Origin: Aegilops tauschii subsp. strangulata
Taxonomy: Eukaryota; Streptophyta; Magnoliopsida; Poales; Poaceae
DNA: 64,000 bases
Assembly (NCBI RefSeq): GCF_002575655.3
Contig: NC_053039.3
Span: 380,037,633-380,101,632 of the forward strand
Direction: 5' to 3'
Shown here: in pieces, positions 46,192-58,959 of the stretch
Position numbering within the stretch: position 1 is the stretch's first letter
How the letters are laid out: the number at the start of each line of letters is the position of its first letter
Made by a program: the position numbers and the translations under genes
Notes under the pieces: model-generated
Told to the model about the DNA's origin: nothing
Seen by the model: only the letters and a program-made list of their open reading frames with translations
Database searches by the model: none

Positions 46192-46298
46192 AAAAGAGGT
46201 GGGTGAGCGCGGTAAAATTCCACAAAGCCTAACATGTAAGCACAAAATAACCACCAATAACATCACGTAAATTGGACTAATCAGCGACCTACCATGCA

Positions 46299-46842
46299 CT
46301 ACTCTTCCTTGCTGCCGGTGGCGACCGTGGACGTGCTGGCTACGTGGTCGTGACAACGAGGCACGAAGGCGGCAGAGCTGACGATGTCCTCGTCATCGCT
46401 CTTGCCGAACACCTCGTCCACCGCCTCGTTAATCTCCTTGAATGGGGCCTACATTTCTGTCTGATGGAGCCGGTACCGTTAACCATCGCAAGGGATGCTG
46501 TGGGCGGAGCAGTAGCAGTCGAGCAACGCTCCTGCTCTGCCACGCCCACGTCCGATGCTCATCAAGGAGGCTGAGGTTGTAGGCTAGGTCAACATACGCC
46601 TACCGGAACTTGGCCTCCCGCTTCTCCCGCACCATGTCTGTCTAGGTACGGACCTCGCCAATTGTGATGTCGGCATTCCCCGGCGAGGACGTTGGCGTCG
46701 TCTCATCCTTGGCCGCGTCCTCCATTGGGACATCGACGGCCTCCGTCTGCCTACCGGCCAGCCAACCGGTAGCAATGGTGGTCATCTCCTTCTGCTCGGA
46801 CAAGAGGCTCTCCTAGAGGGCTTTGGAGCATGAGGAGGCCAT
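46299..46842 (-). pseudogene. Decayed gene for a small acidic protein of unknown function
   Basis: A TATATAAA box (46911-46918, minus) lies 69 nt before the ATG at 46842. The product would open MASSCSKAL and contain SLLSEQKEMTTIATGWLAG and a Glu/Asp-rich middle, with the tail VFGKSDDEDIVSSAAF ending at the stop at 46299. Three in-frame stops (codons 10, 67, 81) are all TAG and could each come from CAG by one C-to-T change. A shift follows between about 46570 and 46440. No family recognised. Confidence 0.5.
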
Positions 46843-47195
46843 GGCGGGCGTGGTGCGGAGAGGAGTAAGGGACCGGAGGAGGACGGTTTCGGCTATGGCC
46901 GGGGCTGGAGTTTATATAACAGGCGAATGGCAATGGGCCGCAGCGGTGTAATTAATGGTGGACGACATATGAACGGATGGCTGGTACCGAAGTAGGTACC
47001 TTGGCAACTGCATATCATTAATGTAGGGCGATGAACCGACCGGCGGGGGTGTCATTTGAATGTGGAGTTGTCGCCTGCACTGGGAAGCGATGCGGGCTAG
47101 GCTCTCCCGGTCAGCGTGCCGCTTCAATGCCGATAGCAGTGAGAGGTCGCATATGCTGGATTGCTCCCTGACTATAGCGCCATAAAGCTCCTGTC
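46843..47195 (-). promoter_or_regulatory. Upstream region of the decayed acidic-protein gene
   Basis: Holds the TATA box at 46911-46918. The rest, including a GTACCGAAGTAGGTACC palindrome near 46983, shows no known motif. Confidence 0.35.
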
Positions 47196-50100
47196 TGCTA
47201 GGACTACGTCGGTATTTCCCCAAAGAGGAAGGGATGATGTAGCACAGCGAAGGTAGGTATTTTCCTCAGTGATGAAACCAAGGTTCTCGAACCAGTAGGA
47301 GAACCAAGCAACACAACGTAAACAGCACCTGCACACAAATAACAACACCTCGCAACCCGACGTGTTAAAGGGGTTGTCAATCCCTTTCGGGTAACGATGC
47401 CAGAAATTTGCAATAGATTGAAATAATAGATCACAAATAAAATAAAGTGCAGCAAAGTATTTTTGTATTTTTGGTTTAATAGATCTGAATAAAAATGCAA
47501 AGGAAAAGTAGATCGCAAGCAAATATATGAGAAAGAAGACTCGGGGGCCGTAGGTTTCACTAGTGGCTTCTCTCGAGAAAAATAGCAAACGGTGGGTAAA
47601 CAAATTACTATTGGGCAATTGATAGAACTTCAAATAATTATGAAGATATCCAGGCAATGATAATTACATAGGCATCACGTCCAAGATTAGTAGACCGACT
47701 CCTGCCTGCATCTACTACTATTACTCCACACATCGACCGGTATCCAGCATGCATCTAGTGTATTAAGTTCATGAAAAAATGGAGTGATGCAATAAGAATG
47801 GTGACATGATGTAGACAAGATCCGTTTATCTATTGCGTAGATATAGATCCCATCTTTTTATCCTTATAGCAACGATACATACGTGTCGTTTCCCTTTCTG
47901 TCACTGGGATCGAGCACGTAAGATCGAACCCACTACCGGGCACCTCTTCCCATTGCAAGATAAATAGATCAAGTTGGCCAAAGAAAACCCAAATATCGGA
48001 GAAGAAATACGAGGCTATAAGAGATCATGCATATAAGAGATCAAAGAAACTCAAATAACTTTCATGGATATAAAAAGATATAACTGATCATAAACTCGAA
48101 GTTCATCAGATCCCAACAAACACACCGCAAAAAGAGTTACATCATATGGATCTCCAAGAGACCATTGTATTGAGAATTCAGCGAGAGAGAGGAAGCCATC
48201 TAGCTACTAACTACGGACCCGAAGGTCTACAAAGCTACTCATGCATCATCGGAGAGGCACCAATGGAGGTGGTGAACCCCATCCGAGATGGTGTCTAGAT
48301 TGGATCTGGTGGTTCTGGACTCTGCGGCGGCTGGATGAATATTTCGTCCACTCCCCTAGGGTTTCTGGAATATTGGGGTATTTATAGAGCAAAGAGGCAG
48401 TCTGAGGGGCACCCGAGGTGGGCACAACCCACCAAGGCGCGTCTGGGCCTCCTGGCGCGCCCTGGTGGGTTGTCCCCTCCTCGGGACTCCCCCCAGGTGC
48501 AACCAGGGCCCGTTGTGTTCCTTCTGGCCCATAAAAATTCTCCATAAAGTTTCGAGGCATTTGGACTCCATCTGATATTGATTTCTTGTGATGTAAAAAA
48601 TATGCAAAAAACAGCAACTGGCACTTGGCACTATGTCAATAGGTTAGTACCAAAAAATGATATAAAATGACTATAAAATGATTATAAAACATCCAAGATT
48701 GATAATAAAACATCATGGAACAATAAAAAATTATAGATACGTTGGAGACGTATCAGCATCCCCAAGCTTAACTCCTACTCGTCCTCGAGTAGGTAAGTGA
48801 TAAAAATAGAATTTTTGATGTGGAGTGTTGTTTATCATGTCATAACATATTCTTTTCTTTATAGCATGGACATTTGGACTTTTATGTGATTCAAAGCAAT
48901 AGTCTAGTTTTGACATAATAATTTAGATACTCAAGCATATCAACAAGCAACCATGTCTTTCAAAATATCGACGCTAAAATAAGTTATCCCTAGCCCATCA
49001 TGCTCAAACATTGATCCATTCATGAAACACACTCGAATATTAGCTACACCCAATACTTAAGTACAATCATATTGCCTCTTAGTTGGTGCTTTTATAAGAG
49101 AAGATGGAGACTCAAATAAAAATTGCATAAGGTAAAAGAAAGGCCCTTCGCAGAGGGAAGTAGGGATTTGTAGAGGTGCCAGAGCTCAAAGCAAAAATTT
49201 AGAGATAAAAACATTTTGGGAGGTGTATCCATCCCACCAACGAAAACGACTTAGAGTTCTGAGCACTTTCCATGCTAGATATGCCATAGGCAGTACCCAA
49301 ACAAAAAATAAAGTTTATTCCTTTTTCCACCATTCTTTCACTTTCCATGGCTAGCCGTATCCATGGGTGCCTTCCATATACCAACACTTTTCAAGGAATT
49401 TATTATTTGACAACATAAAGTAAATTCATTTTTGCATTTCGGGACTGGGCATCCCTAAAACCTTTGCCTTACTCTCGTGCAATGACAAGTGAATAAACAC
49501 TCATCGTGAGAATAACACATCCAGCATGGAAAATATTAGCCACCCGTTACCATTCCGCGAGCGAAACAAACACACAAAAGAGAAGTTTATTTTGAAAATT
49601 AGAGATGGCACATGCAAATTTGCTTAGAACGGCAAAATAATACCGCATATAGGTAGATATAGTGGAATCATCTGGCAAAACTGGTTTAAAGGATTTTGGA
49701 TGCACAAGTAGAGATCATACTTGGTGCAAGGTGAAGGCTAGCAAAAGATTGAGAAGCGACCAACCAAGAAACGAATAATCTCATAAGCAAGAATTAAGCA
49801 TAATTAACGCCGAATAATGCACCACAAGTAGGATATAATTTCATTACATGACTATTGACTTTCGTGCATGCATAGGGAATCACAAACCTTAACACCAATA
49901 TTCTTACTAAAGCATAATTACTCATCAACATAACTCACATATCACATCATCATATCTCAAAACTATTACTAAGAATAAAGTTTATTTTGTCCAATGATCT
50001 TCATGACATTTTTTTCACTTTATGCTTCTTGGATATCTATCACTTTGGGACTAATTTTCATGTGTTGCTTTTCATAAGCTCAAACAAATATAAGTGAAGA

Positions 50101-51118
50101 TCATGAGCATAAAAATTTTCTTTCTCTCAAAATAATTTAAGTGAAGCAAGAGAGAATTTCTTCAAATTTTTTGCTAACTCTCAAATAAATCTAAGTGAAG
50201 AGAGCATTTCTTCAAAAATACTAAGCACACCGTGCTCAAAAAGATATAAGTGAAGCACTAGAGCAAGTCCTAGCTCATAAAAGATTTAAGTGAAGCATAG
50301 AGAGCAATTCTAACAAGTCATGAAATAATTTTGGCTCTCTCAAATATGTGTGTCCAGCAAGGATTGATGACTTAAAACACAAAATAAAACAAGCAAAGAC
50401 TCATATCATACAAGACGCTCCAAGCAAAACACATATCATGTGACGAATAAAAATATAGCTTCGAGTAAAATACCGATAGTTGTTAGAAGAAAGAGGGGAG
50501 GCCACTCGGGGGCATCCCCAAGCTTAGTTGGTTGCTCGTTCTTGGATAATAGCTTGGGATGTCGGGGCATCCCCAAGCTTAGGCTCTTCTATCCTTCTTT
50601 CATCCATCGTAAGATAACCCAGAAAACTTCAATCACACAAAACTCAACAAAACCTTCGTGAGATCCGTTAGTAAAAGAAAGAAAACCACTACTATAAGTA
50701 CTGTATCAAACCAATTCATATTTTTTTGTATTATATCTATTGTATTCCAACTTTTCTATGGCAAAAACTCATCAAAGAAAACCATAGAGCCATCAAAATA
50801 AGCACACAACACAAAGAAAACAGAATCTGTCAAAACAGAACAGTCTGTAGTAATCTGAATTGCAGAACTAGGATGTCCTAGGCAATTTGTATATCAATCT
50901 TCTGTAAAAAACTCATATCAGAATCACGTTTATGTGATTTACTAAAATTGTTTTCGTGAGTGCATAAGTTTCTGTTTTTTCAGCAAGATCAAACAACTAT
51001 CACCCAACAAGATCCTAAAGGCTTTACTTGGCACAAACACTAATTAAAACACAAAAAACACAATCATACCAGTAGCATAATTGTGTAAACACACAAGAAC
51101 AGAAAGCAGAAACACAAT
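47196..51118 (-). mobile_element. 5'-truncated Athila-clade element (Sabrina/WHAM-like): 3' LTR plus non-coding internal DNA
   Basis: LTR 47196-48755 ends on the plus strand with ACGTTGGAGACGTATCA, as in the complete element at 51514-58835. Next come CCAAGCTTA-rich internal DNA (GCATCCCCAAGCTTA at 48756, 50513 and 50569) and sequence colinear with 53086-55800 of the complete element. It stops near 51118, before any gag, where CACTA-like repeat DNA begins. Family name from memory of the LTR start. Confidence 0.7.
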
Positions 51119-51513
51119 TGCAGGATGCTGCTAACGCGACCCTATGATCAGAGACCCTTCGACGAAACTGTGTGCGATGCCATAATCGCAAACGATGGTG
51201 TAAAAAAACGTCAAAAAGGTGCAAAACGTTTGCGATGACGGATGCATCAAACACAGTTCAGATTTTAGTTGCGTTTGCGATTCAGGGCGTACGGTTCAGT
51301 TCAATTAACCGTTTTCGATGAGGAGGAACAAAAGAAACGGGTAGCCAGATGAAGGTGTGTGTGATGTACAACATACGGTTCACTCGGATGAACTGTTTGT
51401 GATTAGGCAACACAAAAGAAACGGTCAGCCAGATCAAGGTGTGTGCGATGTACAACATACAGTTCACTCGGATGAACTGTTTGTGATTAGGCAACACAAA
51501 AGAAACGGTCAGC
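51119..51513. repeat. 84-bp tandem repeats, left part (CACTA subterminal-like)
   Basis: Units begin AGCCAGAT(C/G)AAGGTGTGTG and contain GGTTCACTCGGATGAACTG and ACAAAAGAAACGGTCAGC; starts near 51343 and 51427, period 84 bp. Upstream, GTGTGCGATG / GTTTGCGATGA words recur (51171, 51227). Arrays of this kind are typical of subterminal regions of Triticeae CACTA transposons, but no CACTA end is seen, so the class is provisional. Confidence 0.5.
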
Positions 51514-53085
51514 TGCTACCTCTTGAGCACTGCATTGGTTTTCCCTTGAAGAGGAAAGGGTGATGCAGTAAAGCAGCGTAAGTATTTCCCTCAGTTTTTG
51601 AGAACCAAGGTATCAATCCAGTAGGAGACCACGCACGAGTCCCTCACACTTACACAAACAAATAAATCCTCACAACCAACGCGATAAGGGGTTGTCAATC
51701 CCTACACGGTCACTTACGAGAGTGAGATCTGATAGATATGATAAGATAATATTTTTGGTATTTTTATAATAAAGATGCAAAGTAAAATAAAAGGCAATAA
51801 AAATAACTAAGTGTTGGAAGATTAATATGATGGAAAATAGACCTGGGGGCCATAGGTTTCACTAGTGGCTTCTCTCAAGAGCATAAGTATTACGGTGGGT
51901 GAACAAATTACTGTTGAGCAATTGATAGAATTGAGCATAGTTATGAGAATATCTAGGTATGATCATGTATATAGGCATCACGTCCAAGACAAGTAGACCG
52001 ACTCCTGCCTGCATCTACTACTATTACTCCACACATCAACCGCTATCCAGCATGCATCTAGAGTATTAAGTTCAAAAGAACAGAGTAATGCTTTAAGCAA
52101 AATGATATGATGTAGAGGGATAAACTCATGCAATATGATATAAACCCCATCTTGTTATCCTCGATGGCAACAATACAATACGTGCCTTGCTGCCCCTACT
52201 GTCACTGGCAAAGGACACCGCAAGATTGAACCCAAAGCTAAGCACTTCTCCCATTGCAAGAAAGATCAATCTAGTAGGCCAAACCAAACTGATAATTCGA
52301 AGAGACTTGCAAAGATAACCAATCATACATAAAAGAATTCAGAGGAGATTCAAATATTGTTCATAGATAAACTTGATCATAAACCCACAATTCATCGGTC
52401 TCAACAAACACACCGCAAAAGAAGATTACATCGACTAGATCTCCACGAGAGAGGGGGAGAACATTGTATTGAGATCCAAAAAGAGAGAAGAAGCCATCTA
52501 GCTAATAACTATGGACCCGAAGGTCTGAGGTAAACTACTCACACATCATCGGAGAGGCTATGGTGTTGATGTAGAAGCCCTCCGTGATCGATGCCCCCTC
52601 CGGCGGAGCTCCGGAACAGGCCCCAAGATGGGATCTCACGGGTACAGAAGGTTGCGGTGGTGGAATTAGTTTTTTGGCTCCGTATCTGGTAGTCTGGGGG
52701 TACGTAGGTATATATAGGAGGAAGGAGTACATCGGTGGAGCAACATGGGGCCCACGAGGGTGGAGGGCGCGCCTGGGGGGGTTGGCGCGCCCCCTACCTC
52801 GTGCCCTCCTGGTTGATGTCTTGACGTAGGGTCCAAGTCCTCTGGATCACGTTCGTTCCAAAAATCACGTTCCCGAAGGTTTCATTCCGTTTGGACTCCG
52901 TTTGATATTATTTTTCTGCGAAACTCTGAAATAGGCAAAAAATAGCAATTCTGGGCTGGGCCTCCGGTTAATAGGTTAGTCTCAAAAATAATATAAAAGT
53001 GTATAATAAAGCCCATTAATGTCCAAAACAGAATATAATATAGCATGGAACAATCAAAAATTATAGATACGTTGGAGACGTATCA

Positions 53086-55860
53086 AGCATCCCCAAGCTT
53101 AATTCCTGCTCGTCCTCGAGTAGGTAAATGATAAAAACAAAATTTTTGATGTGGAATGCTACTTAGCATAATTTCAATATAATTCTTCTTATTGTGGCAT
53201 GAATGTTCATATTTGATATGATTCAAGATAAAAGTTTAGTGTTGACATAAAAACAATAATACTTCAAGCATACTAACTAAGCAATTATGTCTTATCAAAA
53301 TAACATAGCCAAAGCAAGTTATCCCTACAAAATCATATAGTCTGGCTATGATCCATCTTCCCCACACAAAATATTCATATCATGTACGACCCTGGTTTTA
53401 GCCAAGCAATTGGTTCATACTTTTAACGCGCTTCAGCCTTTTCAACTCTTACGCAATACATGAGCGCAAGCCATGGATATAGCACTATGGTGGAATAAGG
53501 TATAATGGTAGGGGTTATGTGGGAAGACAAAAAAGGAGAAAGTCTCACATCAACTAGGCTAATCAACGGGCTATGGAGATGCCCATCAATTGATGTTAAT
53601 GCGAGGAGTAGGGATGGCCATGCAACTGATGCACTAGAGCTATAAGTGTATGAAAGCTCAAAAAGAAACTAAGTGGGTGTGCATCCAACTTGCTTGCTCA
53701 CGAAGACCTCGGGCATTTGAGGAAGCCCATCATTGGAATATACAAGCCAAGTTCTATAAAGAAATTTCCCACTAGTATATGAAAGTGAAAAAATGAGAGA
53801 CTCTCTATTATGAAGATCACGGTGCTACTTTGAAGCACAAGTGTGGTAAAAGGATAGTAACATTGTCCCTTCTCTCTTTTTCTCTCTTTCTTTTTTATTT
53901 GGGCCTTTTTTTTATGGCCTGTTTTTTTAGTCCGGAGTCTCATCCCGACTTGTGGGGGAATCATAGTCTCCATCATCCTTTCCTCACTTGGTACAATGCT
54001 CTAATAATGATGATCATCACACTTTTATTTACTTACAACTCATGAATTACAACTCAATACTTAGAACCAAATATGACTCTATATGAATGCCTCCGGCGGT
54101 GTACCGGGATATGCAATGAATCAAGAGCGACATGTATGAAAGAATTATGAACGGTGGCTTTGCCACAAATACAACGTCAACTACATGATCATGCAAAGCA
54201 ATATGACAATAATGGAGCGTGTCATGATAAACGAAACGGTGGAAAGTTGCATGGCAATATATCTCGGAATGGCTATGGAAATGCCATGATAGGTAGGTAT
54301 GGTGGCTGTTTTGAGGAAGATATAATGAGGTTTATGTGTGATAGAGCGTATCATATCACGGGGTTTGGATGCACCGGTGAAGTTTGCACCAACTCTCAAG
54401 GTGAGAAAGCGCAATGCACGGTACCGAAGAGGCTAGAAAATTGCGGAAAGGTAAGTGTGCGTATAATCCATGGACTCACATTAGTCATAAAGAACTCATA
54501 TACTTATTGCAAAAATTTATTAGCGCTCGAAGCAAAGTACTACTATGCATGCTCCTAGGGGAAGGGTTGGTAGGAGTTAACCATCGCGCGATCCCGGCCG
54601 CCACACAAAGGAAGACAATCAACAAATACCTCATGCTCCGACTTCGTTACATAACGGTTCACCATACGTGCATGCTACGGGAATCACAAACTCCAACACA
54701 TGTAATTTTCAATTCCACAATTACTCAACTAGCACAACTATGATATTACCACCTTTATATCCCAAAACAATTATCAAGCATCAAATTTCTCATGATATTA
54801 ATTAAAGCAAATTGCCATGCTATTTTAAGATCCTCAAAATAATATAAGTGAAGCATGAGAGATCAATAGTTTATATAAAACAAATCCACCATCGTGCTCT
54901 AAAAGATATAAGTGAAGCACTAGAGCAAAACTATATAGCTCAAAAAATATAAGTGAAGCACATAGATTATTCTAATAAATTCCGAATCAAGTGTGACTCT
55001 CTCAAAAGGTGTGTACAGGAAGGATGATTGTGGTAAACTAACAAATAAAGACTCAAATAATACAAGACGCTCCAAGCAAAACACATATCATGTGGTGAAT
55101 AAAAATATAGCTCCAAGTAAAGTTACCGATGGAAGTAGACGAAAGAGGGGATGCCTTCTGAGGCATCCCCAAGCTTTGGCTTTTAGGTGTCCTTAGATTA
55201 TCTTGGGGTGCCATGGGCATCCCCAAGCTTAGGCTCTTGCCACTCCTTGTTCCATAATCCATCAAATCTTTCACTCAAAACTTGAAAACTTCACAACACA
55301 AAACTCAGCAGAAAATCTCGTGAGCTCCGTTAGCGAAAGAAAACAAAAGACCACTTCAAGGTACTGTAATGAACTCATTATTTATTTATATTGGTGTTAA
55401 ACCTAATTTATTCCAACTTCTCTATGGTTTATAAACTATTTTACTAGCCATAGATTCATCAAAATAAGCAAACAACACACGAAAAACAGAATCTGTCAAA
55501 AACAGAACAGTCTGTAGTAATCTGTAACTAACGCAAACTTCTGGAACTCCAAAAATTCAGCAAAAATAGGACGACCTAGAAAATTTGTTTATTGATCAGA
55601 AGCAATTGGAATCAATATTTTATCACGTTCTGGTGGTTTTTAACAATTATTTTCGTGAATAGAAAGTTTCTGGAATTTTCAGCAAGATCAAATAACTATC
55701 ATCCAAGAAGATCCTATAGGTTAAACTTGGCACAAACACTAATTAAAACATAAAAGACATCTAACCAGAGGCTAGATCAAATATTTATTCCTAAACAGAA
55801 GCAAAAAGCAAAAAACTAAAAATAAAATTGGGTTGCCTCCCAACAAGCGTTATCGTTTAA
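53086..55860 (-). other. Non-coding internal domain of the complete Athila element
   Basis: From the 3' LTR to the end of the coding region there is no supported gene. Conserved family features include GCATCCCCAAGCTTAATTCCTGCTCGTCCTCGAG next to the LTR (53086 onward, here given only by position and first bases), paired GCATCCCCAAGCTT words at 55162 and 55218, and TGGGTTGCCTCCCAACAAGC near 55840 just past the coding end. ORFs such as 53698-53976 and 54154-54558 look incidental. Confidence 0.5.
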
Positions 55861-55893
55861 CGCCCCTAGCTAGGCATAATAGCAAGGATAGAT

Positions 55894-57038
55894 CTAGGTA
55901 TTGCCATCTTTGGTAGGCAATCCATAAGTGGCTCTCATAATAGATTCATAAGGTAATTTTATTTTCTTTCTAGGGAAGTGTTCCATGCGTTTCCTTAACG
56001 GAAATTGGAATCTAATATTTCTTTCCTTCATATCAATAATTGCACCATCGTTCTAAGGAAAGGTCTACAAAGAATAATAGGACATGAAGGATTGCAATCT
56101 ATGTCAAGAACAATAAAATCTACGGGCACATAATTCCTATTTGCAACAATAAGAACATCATTAATTCTTCCCATAGGTTTCTTAATAGTGGAATCCGCAA
56201 GGTGCAAGTTTAAAGAGCAATCATCAAAATCACGGAAACCTAGCAAATTGCACAAAGTCTTTGGAATCGTGGAAACACTAGCACCCAAATCACACAAAGC
56301 GTAGCATTCAGGATCTTTAATTTTAATTTTAATACTAGGTTCCCATTCATCATAAAGTTTTCTAGGGATAGAAAATTCCAACTCAAGTTTTTCTTCATAA
56401 GATTGCATCAAAGCATCAACGATATGTTTAGTAAAAGCTTTATTTTGACTATAAGCATGTGGAGAATTTAGCACGGATTGCAACAAGGAAATACAATCTA
56501 TCAAAGAGCAATTATCATAATTAAATTCCTTGAAATCCAAAATAGTGGGTTCATTAATATCTAGAGTTTTGACCTCTTCATTCCCATTTTTATCAAATTT
56601 AGCATCAAGATCTAGAAACTCCAAGTTTTTGGAACGCCTTCTAGGTAAAGGTGGATCATATTCTGTCTCATCCTTATCAAGATTCATATTGCAAAACAAA
56701 GATTTAATAGGAGATACATCAATAACTTTTAGATCTTCATCTTTGTTTTCCAAAAAAAAATCCGGCTTAGCGGCCATCTTATTAACTAAGTTGGCCTGCT
56801 TATCCGAAACTTCAGTTATTGACTTTTCAAGACGAACAATCTGAGATTTCAAACCATCAAATTCTTTGGACATATCATCGAGCTCTTTATTCATATAACT
56901 CATAAAGCTTTTTTGTTCCTTAAACTCGTTTCTAAAGAAATTATTATGCTCAAATTGTAAGACCATAAAACTTCTGACGTTGCTTTCGATCTCTTCTAAC
57001 CTTTTAAGGTGAAGATCGCCAAATCTAGGTAGGGCCAT
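55894..57038 (-). CDS. Gag/protease-like protein of the Athila element (336 aa plus shifted tail)
   Basis: Start chosen at the ATG at 57038 (MALPRFGDLH), since upstream is leader between primer site and start. Residues about 10-90 are a predicted coiled coil. An aspartic-protease-like domain follows, with active-site triad DLGA at 250-253 (ALCDLGASVSTIP) and CPIILCRPFLRT near 319-330. The open frame stops at 56028, but homology continues one base out of frame to a TAG at 55894-55896. A one-base loss near 56040 is therefore likely. The capsid domain typical of gag is absent or replaced, and no pol follows. Confidence 0.65.
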
Positions 57039-58835
57039 TGAGACAAGCAAGCAATCCAACACACGAGAAAACAAGAAGCAAGCGAAAAAGAGGCGAACGG
57101 AAAAGAGAGGGTGAATAAAACGGCAAGGGTGAAGTGGGGGAGAGGAAAACGAGAGGCAAATGGCAAATAATGTAATGCGGGAGATAAGGGGTTTGTGATG
57201 GGTACTTGGTATGTTGACTTTTGCGTAGATTCCCCGGCAACGGCGCCAGAAATCCTTCTTGCTACCTCTTGAGCACTGCGTTGGTTTTCCCTTGAAGAGG
57301 AAAGGGTGATGCAGTAAAGCAGCGTGAGTATTTCCCTCAGTTTTTGAGAACCAAGGTATCAATCCAGTAGGAGACCACGCACGAGTCCCTCGCACCTACA
57401 CAAACAAATAAACCCTCACAACCAACACAATAAGGGGTTCTCAATCCCTACACGGTAACTTACGAGAGTGAGATCTGATAGATATGATAAGATAATATTT
57501 TTGGTATTTTTATAATAAAGATGCAAAGTAAAATAAAAGGCAATAAAAATAACTAAGTGTTGGAAGATTAATATGATGGAAAATAGACCCGGGGGCCATA
57601 GGTTTCACTAGTGGCTTCTCTCAAGAGCATAAGTATTACGGTGGGTGAACAAATTACTGTTGAGCAATTGATAGAATTGAGCATAGTTATGAGAATATCT
57701 AGGTATGATCGTGTATATAGGCATCACGTCCGAGACAAGTAGACCGACTCCTGCCTGCATCTACTACTATTACTCCACACATCGACCGCTATCTAGCATG
57801 CATCTAGAGTATTAAGTTCAAAAGAACAGAGTAACACTTTAAGCAAGATGACATGATGTAGAGGGATAAACTCATGCAATATGATATAAACCCCATCTTG
57901 TTATCCTCGATGGCAACAATACAATACGTGCCTTGCTGCACCTACTGTCACTGGCAAAGGACACCGCAAGATTGAACCCAAAGCTAAGCACTTCTCCCAT
58001 TGCAAGAAAGATCAATCTAGTAGGCCAAACCAAACTGATAATTCGAAGAGACTTGCAAAGATAACCAATCATACATAAAAGAATTCAGAGGAGATTCAAA
58101 TATTGTTCATAGATAAACTTGATCATAAACCCACAATTCATCGGTCTCAACAAACACACCGCAAAAGAAGATTACATCGAATAGATCTCCACGAGAGAGG
58201 GGGAGAACATTGTATTGAGATCCAAAAAGAGAGAAGAAGCCATCTAGCTAATAACTATGGACCCGAAGGTCTGAGGTAAACTACTCACACATCATTGGAG
58301 AGGCTATGGTGTTGATGTAGAAGCCCTCCGTGATCGATGCCCCCTCCGGCGGAGCTCCGAAACAGGCCCCAGGATGGGATCTCACGGGTACAGAAGGTTG
58401 CGGTGGTGGAATTAGGTTTTTGGCTCCGTATCTGGTAGTTTGGGGGTATGTAGGTATATATAGGAGGAAGGAGTGCGTCGGTGGAGCAACATGGGGCCCA
58501 CGAGGGTGGAGGGCGCGCCTGGGGGGAGGGGGGTAGGCGCGCCCCCTACCTCGTGCCCTCCTGGTTCATGTCTTGACGTTGGGTCCAAGTCCTCTGGATC
58601 ACGTTCGTTTCGAAAATCACGTTGCCGAAGGTTTCATTCCATTTGGACTCCGTTTGATATTCTTTTTCTACGGAACTCTGAAATAGGCAAAAACAGCAAT
58701 TCTAGGCTGGGCCCCCGGTTAATAGGTTAGTCCCAAAAATAATATAAAAGTGTATAATAAAGCCCATTAATGTCCAAAACAGAATATAATATAGCATGAA
58801 CAATAAAAAATTATATATACGTTGGAGACGTATCA

Positions 58836-58930
58836 TCAGCCAAATCAAGGTGTGTGCGATGTACGACATGCGGTTCACCCGGATGAACTGTTTGCGTTGA
58901 GACAAGAGAACAGAAACGGTTCAATATAAC
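58836..58930. repeat. 84-bp tandem repeats, right part
   Basis: Starts with the TSD and continues the unit cut at 51513: AGCCAAATCAAGGTGTGTG, ACATGCGGTTCACCCGG, GAACTGTTTGCG. One further, more diverged unit before unique DNA. Confidence 0.55.
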
Positions 58931-58959
58931 AAATACCATAAATATTGCAAGGTTCAAAT

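Larger units (their letters stand above)
51514..58835 (-). mobile_element. Complete Athila-clade element (Sabrina/WHAM-like), non-autonomous, TSD TCAGC
   Basis: LTRs 51514-53085 and 57260-58835 are nearly identical. TCAGC is duplicated exactly at 51509-51513 and 58836-58840. The primer site TGGCGCCGTTGCCGGGGA (57231-57248, minus) is tRNA-Asp-like. It codes for a gag/protease product only; no reverse transcriptase or integrase lies between 53086 and 55890. The 3' internal part is non-coding and carries repeated GCATCCCCAAGCTT words. It is inserted into the 84-bp repeat array. Confidence 0.9.

Noticed and set aside
51343..51513. Regular direct repeats resembling a CRISPR array
   Set aside because: 84-bp units adjoin without unique spacers, in a plant nuclear context; they are satellite-like CACTA subterminal repeats.
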